NCBI RefSeq assembly: GCF_024721175.1 | Contig: NZ_CP099398.1 | Span: 310,001 to 374,000 of the forward strand | Direction: 5' to 3' | From: Rhizobium sp. Pop5 | Lineage (GTDB): Bacteria > Pseudomonadota > Alphaproteobacteria > Rhizobiales > Rhizobiaceae | Length of the DNA: 64,000 nucleotides | Shown here: one piece after another, positions 29,810 through 40,183 of the stretch | Position numbering within the stretch: position 1 is the stretch's first letter | Layout of the letters: each line of letters starts with the position of its first letter | Program-made: the position numbers and the translations under genes | Notes under the pieces: generated by a model | What the model was told of the DNA's origin: nothing | What the model saw: the letters and a program-made list of their open reading frames with translations, nothing else | Database searches by the model: none

Positions 29810-30059
29810 TGCTCCGACTGAGGTAAATGCGCCAAAGCTCTTTATACGGAAAGTGATGTGCTTGGAACCACCAATGTTTCGTTTCGATCTAATTTGGCGC
29901 ATTTTGGGCCACGCGGACCTCACCCGATAGCTATCGTTCACCAAAATATATAAGTGATCGCAAGTACATAGACATAGATCATACCGAAATCGCTTCACGC
30001 AAGGATTATCCACTTGCGCCAAATTGGCTATGACCCTCAGTGATTTTGGTGATAACGGT

Positions 30060-31485
30060 GATCATGTCCCAGGGAGTGGTGTAGGTGGCGGCTTTGGTCG
30101 CCGCGTTCTCCGGCATGGGCCGGGACGATCAGCGCGCCACGGCTGGCAGGCTGATGAGCGGATCATCGCTCATCTGGCTGATGGTTTCCAGCGTCATGTA
30201 TCTGGCGCGTTGGACAGCCCATTCGTCGTTTTGCTCGAGCAGGATCGCGCCGACGAGGCGGACGATGGCGTCGTCATTGGGGAAGATGCCGACGACCTCG
30301 GTCCTGCGCTTGATTTCGCCATTGAGGCGCTCGATCGGGTTGGTGCTGTGCAGCTTGGCGCGGTGCTCCTTCGGGAAGGTCATGTAGGCGAGAACGTCTT
30401 CTTCGGCATCATCCATGATGGCGGCGAGCTTCGGGACCTTCGGGCGGATTTGGTCGGCGACGGCGCGCCATTGGGTGCTTGCGGCTTCCGGCGTCTCCTG
30501 GGCGAAGGCGGTGGCGATAAAGGCGGAGACGACACGCCGACCGCTCTTGCCGGCGTGGGCGAGAACGTTGCGCATGAAGTGGACCCGGCAGCGCTGCCAG
30601 GTTGCGTTTAGCACCTTGGTGACGGCGGCCTTGAGGCCCTCGTGGGCGTCGGAGACGACCAGCTTGACGCCTCTGAGGCCACGGCGAGTCAGCTTGCGTA
30701 GGAACTCGGTCCAGATCGGCTCGGCTTCGGAGGTGCCGACCTCCATGCCCAGCACCTCGCGGCGACCGTCGTTGTTGACACCAACGGCGATGATCACGGC
30801 AACGGAGACGATGCGGCCGCCCCGGCGGACCTTTAGGTAGGTGGCATCGATCCACAGATATGGCCAGTCGCCCTCGATCGGCCGCTCGAGGAAGGCCTTG
30901 ACCTTTCCGTCGATCTCCTCGCACAGCCGGCTGACCTGGCTCTTGGAGATGCCGCTCATACCCATGGCCTTGACCAGATCGTCGACCGAGCGGGTCGAGA
31001 TTCCCTGCACATAGGCCTCTTGAATGACCGCCGTCAGCGCCTTCTCGGCCATGCGCCGCGGCTCCAGGAAGCCCGGAAAGTAAGAGCCCTTCCTGAGCTT
31101 TGGAATGCGCAGCTCGACGGTTCCGGCGCGCGTCTCCCAATCCCGCTCGCGGTAGCCGTTGCGCTGGGCCGTCCGCAGCGGGTTCTTCTCGCCATAGCCG
31201 GCACCGGTGGCAGCGCCCACCTCCAGCTCCATCAGCCGCTCGGCGGCAAAGCCGATCATCTCGCGCAAAAGATCGGCGTCGGGGGACTTCTCCACGAGCG
31301 CACGCAGGTTCATCATGTCGTCGGTCATCGGTGGTTCCTTCGAATCAGGTTGGTGTCAGCAACCCAACCCTACTGAAGAACATCGATGACCACCGCTTCG
31401 CCGCCCGCTCACTACCGCGCTGTTGAGGGCGCGCTCGCGAGCGGCTTCGCTACCGCCGAGCTACACCATCTGTAGGGACACGACC
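30060..31485 (-). mobile_element. IS256-family insertion sequence, copy 2 (inverted)
   Basis: Inverse copy of the 1426-bp element at 26785. Flanked by its own perfect 8-bp duplication ATAACGGT (30052-30059 and 31486-31493), so it arrived independently rather than as part of a composite transposon. Excising it with one duplication restores a frame MTLSDFGDNGRFISSSSSR of about 57 codons from 30030. Confidence 0.92.
30129..31328 (-). CDS. IS256-family transposase (copy 2)
   Basis: A 399-residue transposase with the same translation as copy 1, intact DDE residues, read on the minus strand. Confidence 0.95.
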   Translation of the reverse strand: MTDDMMNLRALVEKSPDADLLREMIGFAAERLMELEVGAATGAGYGEKNPLRTAQRNGYRERDWETRAGTVELRIPKLRKGSYFPGFLEPRRMAEKALTAVIQEAYVQGISTRSVDDLVKAMGMSGISKSQVSRLCEEIDGKVKAFLERPIEGDWPYLWIDATYLKVRRGGRIVSVAVIIAVGVNNDGRREVLGMEVGTSEAEPIWTEFLRKLTRRGLRGVKLVVSDAHEGLKAAVTKVLNATWQRCRVHFMRNVLAHAGKSGRRVVSAFIATAFAQETPEAASTQWRAVADQIRPKVPKLAAIMDDAEEDVLAYMTFPKEHRAKLHSTNPIERLNGEIKRRTEVVGIFPNDDAIVRLVGAILLEQNDEWAVQRARYMTLETISQMSDDPLISLPAVAR

Positions 31486-31670
31486 ATAACGGTCGCTTCA
31501 TTTCCTCGTCTAGCTCCCGGGACGTCGTGTGCGGGCATGGTGGCCTTTTGTCCTGCACGTGGAGCTCTCGGTTCACGGCAGACCAATCACGGCTCCGCGC
31601 GCTGGCTGCTCTGGTGTTTGGTTCCGGCATTTGATGGTGCAATATTTTCCTTGGCATGGAGGGAAGCACT

Positions 31671-32614
31671 ATGGGCCAGGTTCTACACGGGAGCGCCACG
31701 ACGACAGAGGCAATCCGTCGAGCAATAGTGAAGAGAGCCTGAAAACGCTTTCGAAGCGATACGGGATCAACCAGAAAACCGTGGCGAAATGGAAGAAGCG
31801 GACATCGTTGGTCGACCTTCCTACAGGCCCAAAGGACCCGCACTCGACGACCCTTTCCCTCGAAGAAGAGGCCGCTATCGTCGCCTTCCGCCGGCACACG
31901 TTGCTGCCGCTCGATGATTGCCTCTACGCTCTTCAGCCGACCATTTCACATCTGACGCGTTCGTCGTTGCACAGGTGTTTGCAGCGCCACGGCATTTCAC
32001 GTCTGCCGGAGGTCAGAGGCGACAAGGAGCCGAAGAAGAAGTTCAAAAGCTATCCGATCGCTTACTTCCACATCGATATTGACGAGGTGCAGACGGCTGA
32101 GGGCAAGCTCTATCTCTTTGTCGCAATTGACCGAACATCCAAGTTCGCGTTCGCGGAACTCTACACCAAAGCCGGCAAGATGAATGCCGCTCAGTTCTTG
32201 CGCAATCTGATCGCGGCAGTGCCCTACACCATTCACACCGTTTTGACCGACAATGGCATTCAGTTCACCAACCGAGCTTGTGATCGAAATGCCTTCCAGC
32301 ACATCTTCGATTGGGTCTGCGACGATCACAGCATCGAGCATCGCCTGACCAAGGTGAAGCATCCCTGGACCAACGGACAGGTCGAACGGATGAACCGAAC
32401 GATCAAGGAGGCGACCGTCAAGCGCTTCCACTACGACGATCATGCGCAGTTGAAAAAACATCTGGCCGACTTTATCGACGCCTACAATTTCGGGCGCCGG
32501 CTCAAGACGTTAAAGGGCCTTACGCCTTACGAGTTCATCTGTAGACGATGGACTTTGGAGCCGGATCGATTCATCATCGACCCCATCCATCAAATGCCGG
32601 GACTAAACACCTAG
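31671..32614 (+). pseudogene. IS481-like (integrase-core) transposase, frameshifted near the start
   Basis: The core has a helix-turn-helix SKRYGINQKTVAKWKKR and an rve-type catalytic domain: YFHIDIDEVQT, VLTDNGIQFTNRA and NGQVERMNRTIKEATVKRF (DDE). The natural start MGQVLHGSATTTEAIRRAI at 31671 is in a different frame from the rest; a small deletion near 31730 separates them. From about 31735 to 32614 the frame is open and ends HQMPGLNT, the normal C-terminus. Terminal repeats were not located. Confidence 0.75.
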
Positions 32615-33131
32615 GCGATGCCCTTACCTCTGAACGGCGACAGCCATGAACAGCGTTTCCAGTCTCAGCGACTCGACCCCGTTTTCGCGGAACCTGATCG
32701 TGATGTCAAAAGGCTGTTTCCGAGCCGAATGGCAAAAAGGATCGGCGCGATGGAACGGAGGCGCGGAGAGGACGGGCTTAGATTCAGCAATCGAAATCAA
32801 AGCATGCGCGCCGGCAGCTCGAATACCCACATGGCATTGAGCGGGAAAACCCAACGAGGGAGTTTAACACAGACCCTACTGTCGAAGCAAAGCGCATGCA
32901 AATAGACTTGGCGTCGCTCGCCGACGAATCGCTCGAGCATCGAGCGAGATCAACGCCAACCAAAGATCGAAAAATTGCGCAATCGGCGCGTATTGTTGAT
33001 CAGACGGAAATTCGAGTGAAAAACTAAGTTGTGAGATTGCGGGTGTCTGCACACCGACGACAGCGCGTCGGCTGCGACAGCTATCACCAATACTGCTAAC
33101 TACTGGTCGGGGCGTCATAGACAAACCCAGC
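32615..33131. other. Intergenic, no gene recognised
   Basis: About 520 bases between the IS481-like gene and the second HTH regulator, with no motif-bearing frame. Confidence 0.4.
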
Positions 33132-33659
33132 TCACTTCACGGGCTCCGCTACATCACTGATACCTCTGTCGCTCTCGTCGTCATCGGGGATCATTCGCTG
33201 CAGGAGCCGAATAAGATCGCGCGTCGTGCCGTTCGGAAGTCTCCTAAGAATCCTCGCCAGTGTGAGACAATCCTCGGCCTCCTCCGATGTGCGGCCCCAA
33301 AGATGTGGCGCAGCTTCAAAGATCATATCGATAGGCATGAAGCCAAGAATCTCACACAGATGGATCATCCGAGTAACAGTCATTTTGGAAAATGCCCGCT
33401 CGTAGCGTCCGTATACAGGGATGGACAGACCAAGCATTGGAGCAACGTCTGCGCGAGACAGGCCCTGCGCTTCGCGTGTCTTTTTCAGGAACGCGCTGAT
33501 CAATTCCTCCATGTGACCCAACGATGTAATTTCGCCGCCGAAACCTGGCTTTCGATAGATCGCCTTGTCAACCTCCGGATCGGCGGTGCTGACGAGGCCT
33601 CTCGAACTTCTGTAGCTTGCTAGATCTTCCGTCACCGCACGTCCCTGTTTTCCTGCCAC
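33132..33659 (-). CDS. HTH (XRE/Cro-C1-type) regulator, paralog of 29288-29809
   Basis: A 175-residue protein. It aligns along most of its length with the regulator at 29288: VDKAIYRKPGFGGEI, then EELISAFLKKTREAQGLSRADVAPMLGLSIPVYGRYER in pieces, MTVTRMIHLCEIL, and APHLWGRTSEEAE. The helix-turn-helix is in the DVAPMLGLSIPVYGRYE part. Start MAGKQGRAVTEDL at 33659. The divergence of the two paralogs suggests an old duplication. Confidence 0.75.
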   Translation of the reverse strand: MAGKQGRAVTEDLASYRSSRGLVSTADPEVDKAIYRKPGFGGEITSLGHMEELISAFLKKTREAQGLSRADVAPMLGLSIPVYGRYERAFSKMTVTRMIHLCEILGFMPIDMIFEAAPHLWGRTSEEAEDCLTLARILRRLPNGTTRDLIRLLQRMIPDDDESDRGISDVAEPVK

Positions 33660-35059
33660 TCGTTGTAGGCTTGAGCCAACCTGAACCGATTTGAACCACT
33701 TGTCATCGCCACACTACAACCGTTTTAAATACCCATTTTGGGCATTTTTTGCGTTATAGCAAATATTTGAGAGTTTAGCCAAATTGCTTCATGAATGCAT
33801 TCAAAACAGTCTCGCTAGACCGATGGCCCAGTTCCATGAAAGATGAGTCGGCTATGGCCGCACCCGCCACTGAAACATCTAGGTTGCGTCGAATTTGAGC
33901 GAAAATTCACATTCAATGCTCAACATCTTCTAAGCGGTCTTCGTTGAGGACGATAAGACATGATCCTCGAAAACCGATCCATTTCCCCGTCCCACGATAT
34001 CCCATTTGGCTAGCTGGGAAAGCTCCGCCGTGCTGGAAATCACTCAGCCAAGAACCCATATCGGTTACCGCTCCCGCTAGCGTGTAGGTTCGATGCTCTC
34101 TGAAAATTCCGGCATCATGGAGCAAGTGCCACAAACGTGAACTTTGCTAAACGAAGCCGCCACCTTATCGCATCCACACAAAGGGCTTGAAATAGTCGAC
34201 CGTGTGGGTTATATCTTTGTGAGCAGCAGACAACGAGGCTTCCGAAAGGTCGCTGTTGCAGGTGCACCCTTAGAGGTCGGTACACCACGGTAGGGCACAC
34301 GCGTTCGGCGGAAACGCCATGGGAAGGCTCCTTTAGGGGGCCTTTTTTGTTTCTAGGGCACCCTTATTTGCTGGAAATGAGCCTTTTTTACGAGTTGGCA
34401 GACGTTACACCTTCGCTTGATGCGGCTGAAATTAATTTCTTTCTGATCAGCGCTTTTTACCACCAGTTCTACGTTGTGTTCGTCTGATCTGCTCGGGAAA
34501 AGGTAATAAACAACAAGATCATTAAGGCCAGAGGTCAGGACAGGGCCTGAAACGGCAATGTTACCTGCCCAGTAAGGCATACAGAGGTAGGCACAAGATG
34601 CTCGAACGTGAATCTACCTTGCGGATGTTCGATTGTTGGGAACGAGTCGTTAATAGTCGTCATGAGGCGCGGTCACCCGAAGACAGCTCTCACGATCTGG
34701 ACCCATTCACTGAACTGGATTATAGATTGCGCTGGGTAGTCTGGCTCTGAGACATTGAATTTTCTCCCGATATAAGGGCACGGGTTTGACAACCTTACGA
34801 AAGTGCTAACCCCTGAACGTGGTTTCGTTCTCCTGGTAAGGGTCCTTTCATGTTCAAATCGATACGAATAGAGCACTGACCTTTCGCTTCCGTCCTTACG
34901 ACGGAGTTGTCTGCTTATGTCTCGCGTATGGACCGGAAGCCTGAACATGCTGCAGGAGCGAATTCCATCCTGAGACCGAATTCCTACGACGCTTTCTCCG
35001 CAGGAGACCGGAGGTTCGAAATACGACCAGTGCGCCTGGCCTGACCCGAGAGAGGCTTC
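33660..35059. other. Long stretch without a recognised gene
   Basis: About 1.4 kb of lower GC than its surroundings. Two small minus-strand frames, 33913-34134 (73 residues, ending FRGSCLIVLNEDRLEDVEH) and 34353-34580 (75 residues), might be coding but show no motif. A terminator-like hairpin lies at 34323-34350. Confidence 0.4.
34323..34350 (+). terminator. Rho-independent terminator candidate
   Basis: AAGGCTCCTTTAGGGGGCC followed by TTTTTTG: a stem AAGGCYCC/GGGGGCCTT with a short loop and a T-run. What transcript it ends is not clear, since no gene is recognised just upstream on the plus strand. Confidence 0.5.
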
Positions 35060-35329
35060 GGGCAGCCGAGGACGACACCTACGGCCTGTTCGTCGACTTC
35101 CGTTGGCCCAAGAACGTCGGGAAGCCATATTGCCCTCGCTGTGGCTGCCTGGCGCCGTACGGCGTCGTCGTTCTGATGCTCGGAGCCGGAATGCCGCGCC
35201 GAATTTTCGGTTTTCGCCGACCGCAAGCTTTCATTCAAGAAGATCATCATGGCAATCTGGGAGGAATCACGGCCGCCAAGGGCATGGCGGCGCTCCATCT
35301 GAGCCGCAAGGTCAACGTCCAGTACAAGA
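35060..35329 (+). pseudogene. IS1595-type transposase, N-terminal part (interrupted and frameshifted)
   Basis: In shifting frames the strand reads RAAEDDTYGLFVDFRWPKNV, YCPRCGCLAPYGVV (zinc-finger region), CSEPECRAEFSVFADRKLSF with KKIIMAIWEES, then KGMAALHLSRKVNVQYK, the N-terminal half of an ISXO2/IS1595-type transposase. It stops at 35329 where the IS66 element is inserted and resumes at 40648. At least two frameshifts besides the insertion make it dead. Confidence 0.7.
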
Positions 35330-35356
35330 GTATCCATCCGGCGAAGGCCGCGGCAC

Positions 35357-35657
35357 TTATGATTTCGGCTCGTCTGCCATGATGCGTTCGAATCTTGTCG
35401 CGATCGCATTGCTCGTCGACAAGGAACTGCCGAACACCTCCTTCCCAGGTGCGGATATCGGCGAGGAACTCCTTCAAGCTTTCGATGCCCCGGTCGGTGA
35501 AGGTCGTGATGCCCTCTTCGCTGCCGTCATGGGCATGGATCATCTCACCATAGTCGATGTTGTCGGAGTTGCTGGCGACCTCCTGGATGAGTTCGAGGTT
35601 CTCGCCAATCAGCGTGGCGACGTAGTTGATCGTGTAGACATGCGTCGGGCGCGCCAT
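35357..35657 (-). CDS. Small IS66-associated protein, conserved hypothetical
   Basis: MARPTHVYTINYVATLIGEN opens a roughly 100-residue protein continuing through GEMIHAHDGSEEGITTFTDRG and GGVRQFLVDEQC. Frames of this type are commonly found at the 3' end of rhizobial IS66-like elements (recalled, not searched). An extra C near 35395 shifts the last dozen codons; with it removed the end would read RIMADEPKS and stop at 35357. It follows tnpC directly. Function unknown. Confidence 0.6.
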
Positions 35658-35859
35658 CAGGCCGCCATCTGCCGGGCGCTTCCGGCGGGCCAGTTCCACG
35701 GCAGCAGTTCCGGCAGCCGTGATACGGGAATGCCAGGCATGCGGGCGAGCACGTCCGCCAACCAGGCCTGCGGATCGATATCGTTCGTCTTTGCCGTGAC
35801 GATTAGGGAATACATGAAGGCAGCACGCTCGCCTCCGCGCTGGGAACCGGCGAATAGCC

Positions 35860-36267
35860 ATGCCTTTCTTCCGAGAGCAATGCCCCGTTCATTCTGCCCA
35901 TGTCGGCGATGAAGTCGAGGTTCACTATCGCTGGCATCCATATTTTGGCCAGAAGGTTTCCATTCGTCGCGTCGAAGAACGAGCGACAGGCCGGTTTTTG
36001 AAGGTTCTGGGGCCGACAGGTGTCGTCATCGCGATCTCAGGGTGGATGATCGATCCCGTGGTCTGCCGCGGCATGACCATGGGAACGCCACGCGTCGATC
36101 TTGCGACGCTAATCGAATTGAACAGGCTGGTCTCTGGCGGCAGCAAAGCGGCACCCTTCCGAAGTGGACGTAGAATCACTCAGGAGGACCATGATGAGAT
36201 CCCGCAATACGCTGGTGCCGGCGTCGGGCCGGCAGCTCGACCTGATATTCGAGGAGCTCAACGATGA
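35860..36267 (+). CDS. Hypothetical protein preceding the serine recombinase
   Basis: The open frame gives VGDEVEVHYRWHPYFGQKV, then FLKVLGPTGVVIAISGWMIDP and GTPRVDLATLIELNRL. I do not recognise the fold, though small frames of this type often sit just before such recombinases. The first ATG (35860) lies in IS66 sequence, so the true start is unclear. It overlaps the recombinase ATG at 36264 by four bases, suggesting translational coupling. Confidence 0.45.
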   Translation: MPFFREQCPVHSAHVGDEVEVHYRWHPYFGQKVSIRRVEERATGRFLKVLGPTGVVIAISGWMIDPVVCRGMTMGTPRVDLATLIELNRLVSGGSKAAPFRSGRRITQEDHDEIPQYAGAGVGPAARPDIRGAQR

Positions 36268-36277
36268 CCATCACTGA
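36191..36277 (+). CDS. Possible 28-residue peptide upstream of the recombinase
   Basis: A CAGGAGGACC ribosome site is followed by ATG and MMRSRNTLVPASGRQLDLIF, ending EELNDDHH in the recombinase start codon region. It overlaps both neighbours in different frames. It may be only a coupling leader. Confidence 0.3.
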   Translation: MMRSRNTLVPASGRQLDLIFEELNDDHH

Positions 36278-38331
36278 TTTGATTCCGACAGCGCTGCTCG
36301 CGCGCAAGGCCGTCGTTTATGTGCGGCAATCCACTCAGTCGCAGGTTATAACCAATCTGGAAAGCCAGCGACGGCAGTATGATCTTGTTGACATTGCGCG
36401 ACACCACGGCTTCAGCCACGTCGAGGTGATCGACGACGACCTCGGGCGCTCTGCCAGCGGAACCGTCGCCCGTCCGGGCTTCGATCGTCTCGTCGCCCTA
36501 CTGTGCGCCGGCAAAGTTGGTGCCGTTTTCTGCTTCGATGCTTCACGGCTTGCGCGCAACGGTCGGGACTGGCATCACCTGCTCGAACTGTGCGGCCTGG
36601 TCGAAGCCCGCGTCATTGACCATGACGGCGTCTACAATCCATGTCGACCCAACGATCGGCTGCTGCTGGGAATGAAGGGCAGTATCAGCGAGTTCGAACT
36701 GGGCGTGCTGAGAGCCCGGATGCTCGATGCCGCCAGGTCGAAGGCGCGCCGTGGCGAACTGCGACTTTCTGTTCCGTTCGGCTACATTTGGCATCGGGAG
36801 GCCGGGCTTGGGCTCGATCCTGATCTGCGTCTGCAAGAGGTAATTCGATCCATCTTCGCCCGCTTCCACGACCTTGGAAGCGCGCGTCAGGTGCTGCTGT
36901 CGATGACGAAAGATCACATTCACTTCCCTCGGCCGTCGGATGAAGGGCGCATGACCAACTTCGTATGGATGCCAGTACGTTATCGCAATGTGATCGGCAT
37001 CCTCAAAAACCCCTTCTACGCCGGCGTTTACGTCTATGGGAAGAGCGAGAAGCGGACTGCCATCGTCGATGGATGGGCTCGGCGCAGTTACGGGCACGGC
37101 AAGCCCGTCGGTACCTGGGAGGTGATGATCCGGGACCATCACGAAGGTTACATTAGTTGGGGCGAATACGAGCGTAACCAACAGCAACTGGCCCTCAATA
37201 ATTATGGCCGATCGGGTGGGACTAAATCGGGCCGCGGCGGCAAAGCATTATTATCAGGTCTCCTGACCTGCGGACGGTCTGGACGGCGACTGAGTGTTGC
37301 CTATACGGGAAATCCACAAAATCCTGTCTATCGCTGCTATAAACAGAACCTGATGATGGGCTTGCCCCGTTGCATGACGTTCGGCGGCTCGAAGGTCGAT
37401 GCGGCGGTTGCGCGCGAGTTGTTGCGCGCGGTAGAACCATTAGCGATCGAGGCGACTTTTAAAGCAGAGCGGATGCACCGGGAGCGACAGGAAGACCAGC
37501 GCCACATTCACGATCTGGAGCTACAACAGGCCCGCTACGAGGCTAGCCTCGCCGAGCGCCGCTATGCGGCATGCGATCCCGACAACCGCCTGATAGCTGC
37601 ACAGCTTGAGAAGAATTGGGAAACGGCGCTACGCCGCGTCCGTGATCTGGAAGTGCGCGGCCTACCGAAAGTCCTTCAACCATCGAAGTTGACCCAGGCA
37701 CTTTCGCAAACCTCGCCGACAATCTGCAGGCGGCCTGGGAGTCGCCGGATGTCACCATGCGCGTGCGCCAGCAACTGCTACGTACATTGATCGCCGACAT
37801 TGTTGTCGATGTCGTGATGAGGTGCGCGACGTGGTGCTGACCATCCATTGGAAAGGCGGTCAGCATTCGGAGCTCAAGGTTCGCAAGCCCCAGACGGTTG
37901 AACACGGGTGCGCCACAACGGAAGATGCTTTGGCAGTGATGCGGAGCATGGCAGGACGCTGGTCCGATGAACATATCGCCGCGTCGCTCAATCGAATGGG
38001 AATGCCCACGGGGCAAGGAAAAACCTGGACTGCACACCGGGTCGCTTCAGTAAGGCGGGTCCGGGCCATTCACGCGTACAAATCAGCCGATAAAGAGGGC
38101 GAATGGCTGACCATGACAGAGGCGGCGGCGGTTTTGGGCGTGACCAACCACCGAATACGCCACCTGATCAAGACGAACGTGTTGTCTGCCGAGCAGGTGG
38201 TTCCCGGCGCGCCGTATCAAATCCGGGCCAGCAATCTGACTTCGGCAACCGTCCAAGCCGCGATAGCCCGAAAGGGCCGCCCGTGTCGCATTGCTGACAC
38301 CGAGACGCTTCCAATGTTTACAGATACTTAA
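36264..38331 (+). pseudogene. Large serine recombinase, two frameshifts
   Basis: The N-terminal resolvase domain has the catalytic serine in VVYVRQSTQSQV, then GRSASGTVARPGFDRL, FDASRLARNGRDWHHLLELC and the helix LLLGMKGSISEFELGVLRAR. A recombinase domain and a zinc-ribbon-like segment (LLTCGRSGRRLSV) follow. The first frame ends at 37790 after losing register near 37675; the middle piece VDPGTFANLADNLQAAWES is in another frame; a two-base insertion near 37815 precedes VVLTIHWKGGQHSELKVR, which runs to 38331 and includes a MerR-like HTH (MTEAAAVLGVTNHRIRHLI). Joined, it would be about 690 residues. Either dead or mis-sequenced. Confidence 0.75.
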
Positions 38332-39832
38332 AGAGGGAGTGCACAATGACTCAGGTCCGGCAACGCCGCGCAGGGCTCGTTCGGCGGCATTGTTCGTCAG
38401 ACACAGTCTGCCGTCGTCGAGGAACCGGGCGAAGGCTTCCCAGCGACCCTCCTTCTCGAACATGTAGTTGATCGCCTTGGCGACGGGGTTGTGCTTCGAC
38501 ATTTGCCCGCGCTGGGCCATGAGCCAATCGTGCAGTTCTTCGACGAGCGGGCGAGCATGTTGCAGCCTCGCTGCGAGCCTATCCTCGGCAGGCATTCCGT
38601 TTATGCCGCGCTCGATGTCGAAGAGCGCGTCGATGCGGGCAACGGCCTCAAGCGCGACGGGCGATATCTCGTGGGCAGGTTTGCCCTTGCGCACGTTGCC
38701 GGCGATGTCAGCGAGTTCGAAGAATTTGCGCCGCGCGTGGCTCCAGCAAAGTGCGCTGATCACCAGCGCGGGGCGGCGGTCGGCACGATAGAGGTCGTTG
38801 TAGCCGCCATAGGCATCGGCTTGCAGGGTGCCGTGCCATCCGGCGAGATGCGTGTTGGGGTGGGTCTTCTCGCGATCGGGAGAGAAGTGGAAGAGTGCGG
38901 CGGGAGGCGCGCCGCCCGCGAAAGGGCGGTCATCGCGGACGTAAGTCCAGAGCCTCGCCTGCTTTGTTGCTCCCCTGGCCAGAAGCGGCACGGTGGTGTC
39001 GTCACCATGCAGCCGCTCGGCGGCCAGAACATGGGCACGGATCAGGTCATGGATCGGCTGCAGGGCCGTCGTGCAGGCTCCGACCTGATCGGCCAGTGTG
39101 GAGAGACTGAGAGCGACGCCTTCCCTGGCGTAGCGCTCAGCCTGGCGGTTCAATGGCTGATGTTGGCCGAACTTCTCGAACAGGATCGTCGCCAGCAGGT
39201 GCGGTCCTGCCCATCCCCGCATGTCGCATGGAAAGGGGCCGGTGGCTGGCTGATCTTCTCGCAGTCCCGGCAGGTGAACTTCTCGCGCACCGTCTGGATC
39301 ACCTTCCACTGGCGCGGAATGATCTCCAGCGTCTCGGTGATGTCTTCGCCCATCTTCACGATGCGGTGCGAGCCGCAGCAGGTGCAGGTCGACGGGGCAT
39401 CGATGACCAGGCGCTCGCGCGGCAGGTGCTCGGGAAACGGCTTGCGGGCCGGCCGGCGGCGTTCGAAAGCGGAGACATTTGTGATTCTCGTCGCCACGCG
39501 TTCCGCAGCGATCTCGTCTTCGGTGGCGTCGGCTTCAAGTTCTTCGAGCTGCAATTCCATTTGCTCGATCAGCCGGGCGCGGCGCTCCGAGCTCTGGCCG
39601 TACTGCTCGCGACGTATCTTGGCGATCTCGAGCTTGAGATGCCGGATCATCGCCTCAGACGTCGTCACGACCGCGCGCACCTGTGCGAGGTCGGCCTCGG
39701 CAGAGGCGGCACGCGCTTCCGATGCCGCAAGCGCGGCGCGCAGTCTGGCTATCTCCGAAGCAGCATCATCCATGGCCGAAAGCTACCATGCCGCATGCCG
39801 AAAGCCCAACAAAAACAGAGGAATGCAGGCGG

Positions 39833-40183
39833 TCAGCCTGCCTTCGAAGGCCGCTGCGTCCAGCGCGGGTTGCGCCAGTCGATCCCTTCCAGGAGATAGC
39901 CGAGCTGCGCCGACGATACAGGCACGGCGGAGCCATTCTGGCTGACCGGCCAGATGAACTTTCCAGCTTCCAGCCGCTTCAGGTAAAGCGACATGCCGAC
40001 GCCGTCATGCCAGAGGACCTTGATCAGGACACCCTTGCGACCCCGGAAGCAGAAGACTTCGCCGCCATGAGGATCGCGGCCAAGACCTTGCTGAACCTTC
40101 AGCGCCAGGCTGTTCATGCCGCAACGCATGTCCGTCACCCCGCCCGCGATCCACACCTTTACCCCCGCGGGAAACGCGATCAT
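39833..40183 (-). CDS. tnpB: IS66 TnpB (Orf2) protein
   Basis: A 116-residue IS66 TnpB: VWIAGGVTDMRCGMNSLAL, GGEVFCFRGRKGVLIKVLWHDG and YLKRLEAGKFIWP are the family blocks. Intact; it overlaps the tnpA stop by four bases (ATGA). Accessory protein needed for transposition. Confidence 0.9.
   Translation of the reverse strand: MIAFPAGVKVWIAGGVTDMRCGMNSLALKVQQGLGRDPHGGEVFCFRGRKGVLIKVLWHDGVGMSLYLKRLEAGKFIWPVSQNGSAVPVSSAQLGYLLEGIDWRNPRWTQRPSKAG

Larger units (their letters stand above)
35885..38367 (+). mobile_element. Serine-recombinase mobile element inside IS66 tnpC
   Basis: The tnpC sequence stops and resumes at these edges, with a short imperfect repeat CAAYGCC at both ends (CAATGCC near 35878-35884, CAACGCC at 38361-38367). 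Between them lie a conserved hypothetical frame, a possible 28-codon frame and a large serine recombinase, all on the plus strand. No long inverted repeats were seen, as expected for serine-recombinase integration. Confidence 0.75.
35657..39773 (-). pseudogene. tnpC: IS66 TnpC transposase, frameshifted and split by an insertion
   Basis: The N-terminal part (39773 down to about 39225) has a coiled coil and the zinc-finger-like STCTCCGSH and FTCRDCEKI. A missing base near 39225 separates it from the main catalytic part (to about 38367): WAGPHLLATILFEKFGQHQPL, the HGDDTTVP aspartate, ADAYGGYNDLY, CWSHARRKFFE and NNAAERALRG. The last part, GRKAWLFAGSQRGGERAAFMY to PELLPWNW, is at 35885-35657, after the serine-recombinase element. 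Confidence 0.85.

Noticed and set aside
26785..31485. Composite transposon bounded by the two IS256 copies
   Set aside because: Each copy has its own different 8-bp duplication on both sides, so they inserted independently.
34200..34300. tRNA-like or structured RNA gene before the terminator
   Set aside because: I could not fold a cloverleaf or find conserved arms; only the terminator hairpin is supported.
38491..39945. 484-codon plus-strand frame across the IS66 region
   Set aside because: Lies antisense to tnpC with no family motif; a product of high GC codon bias.
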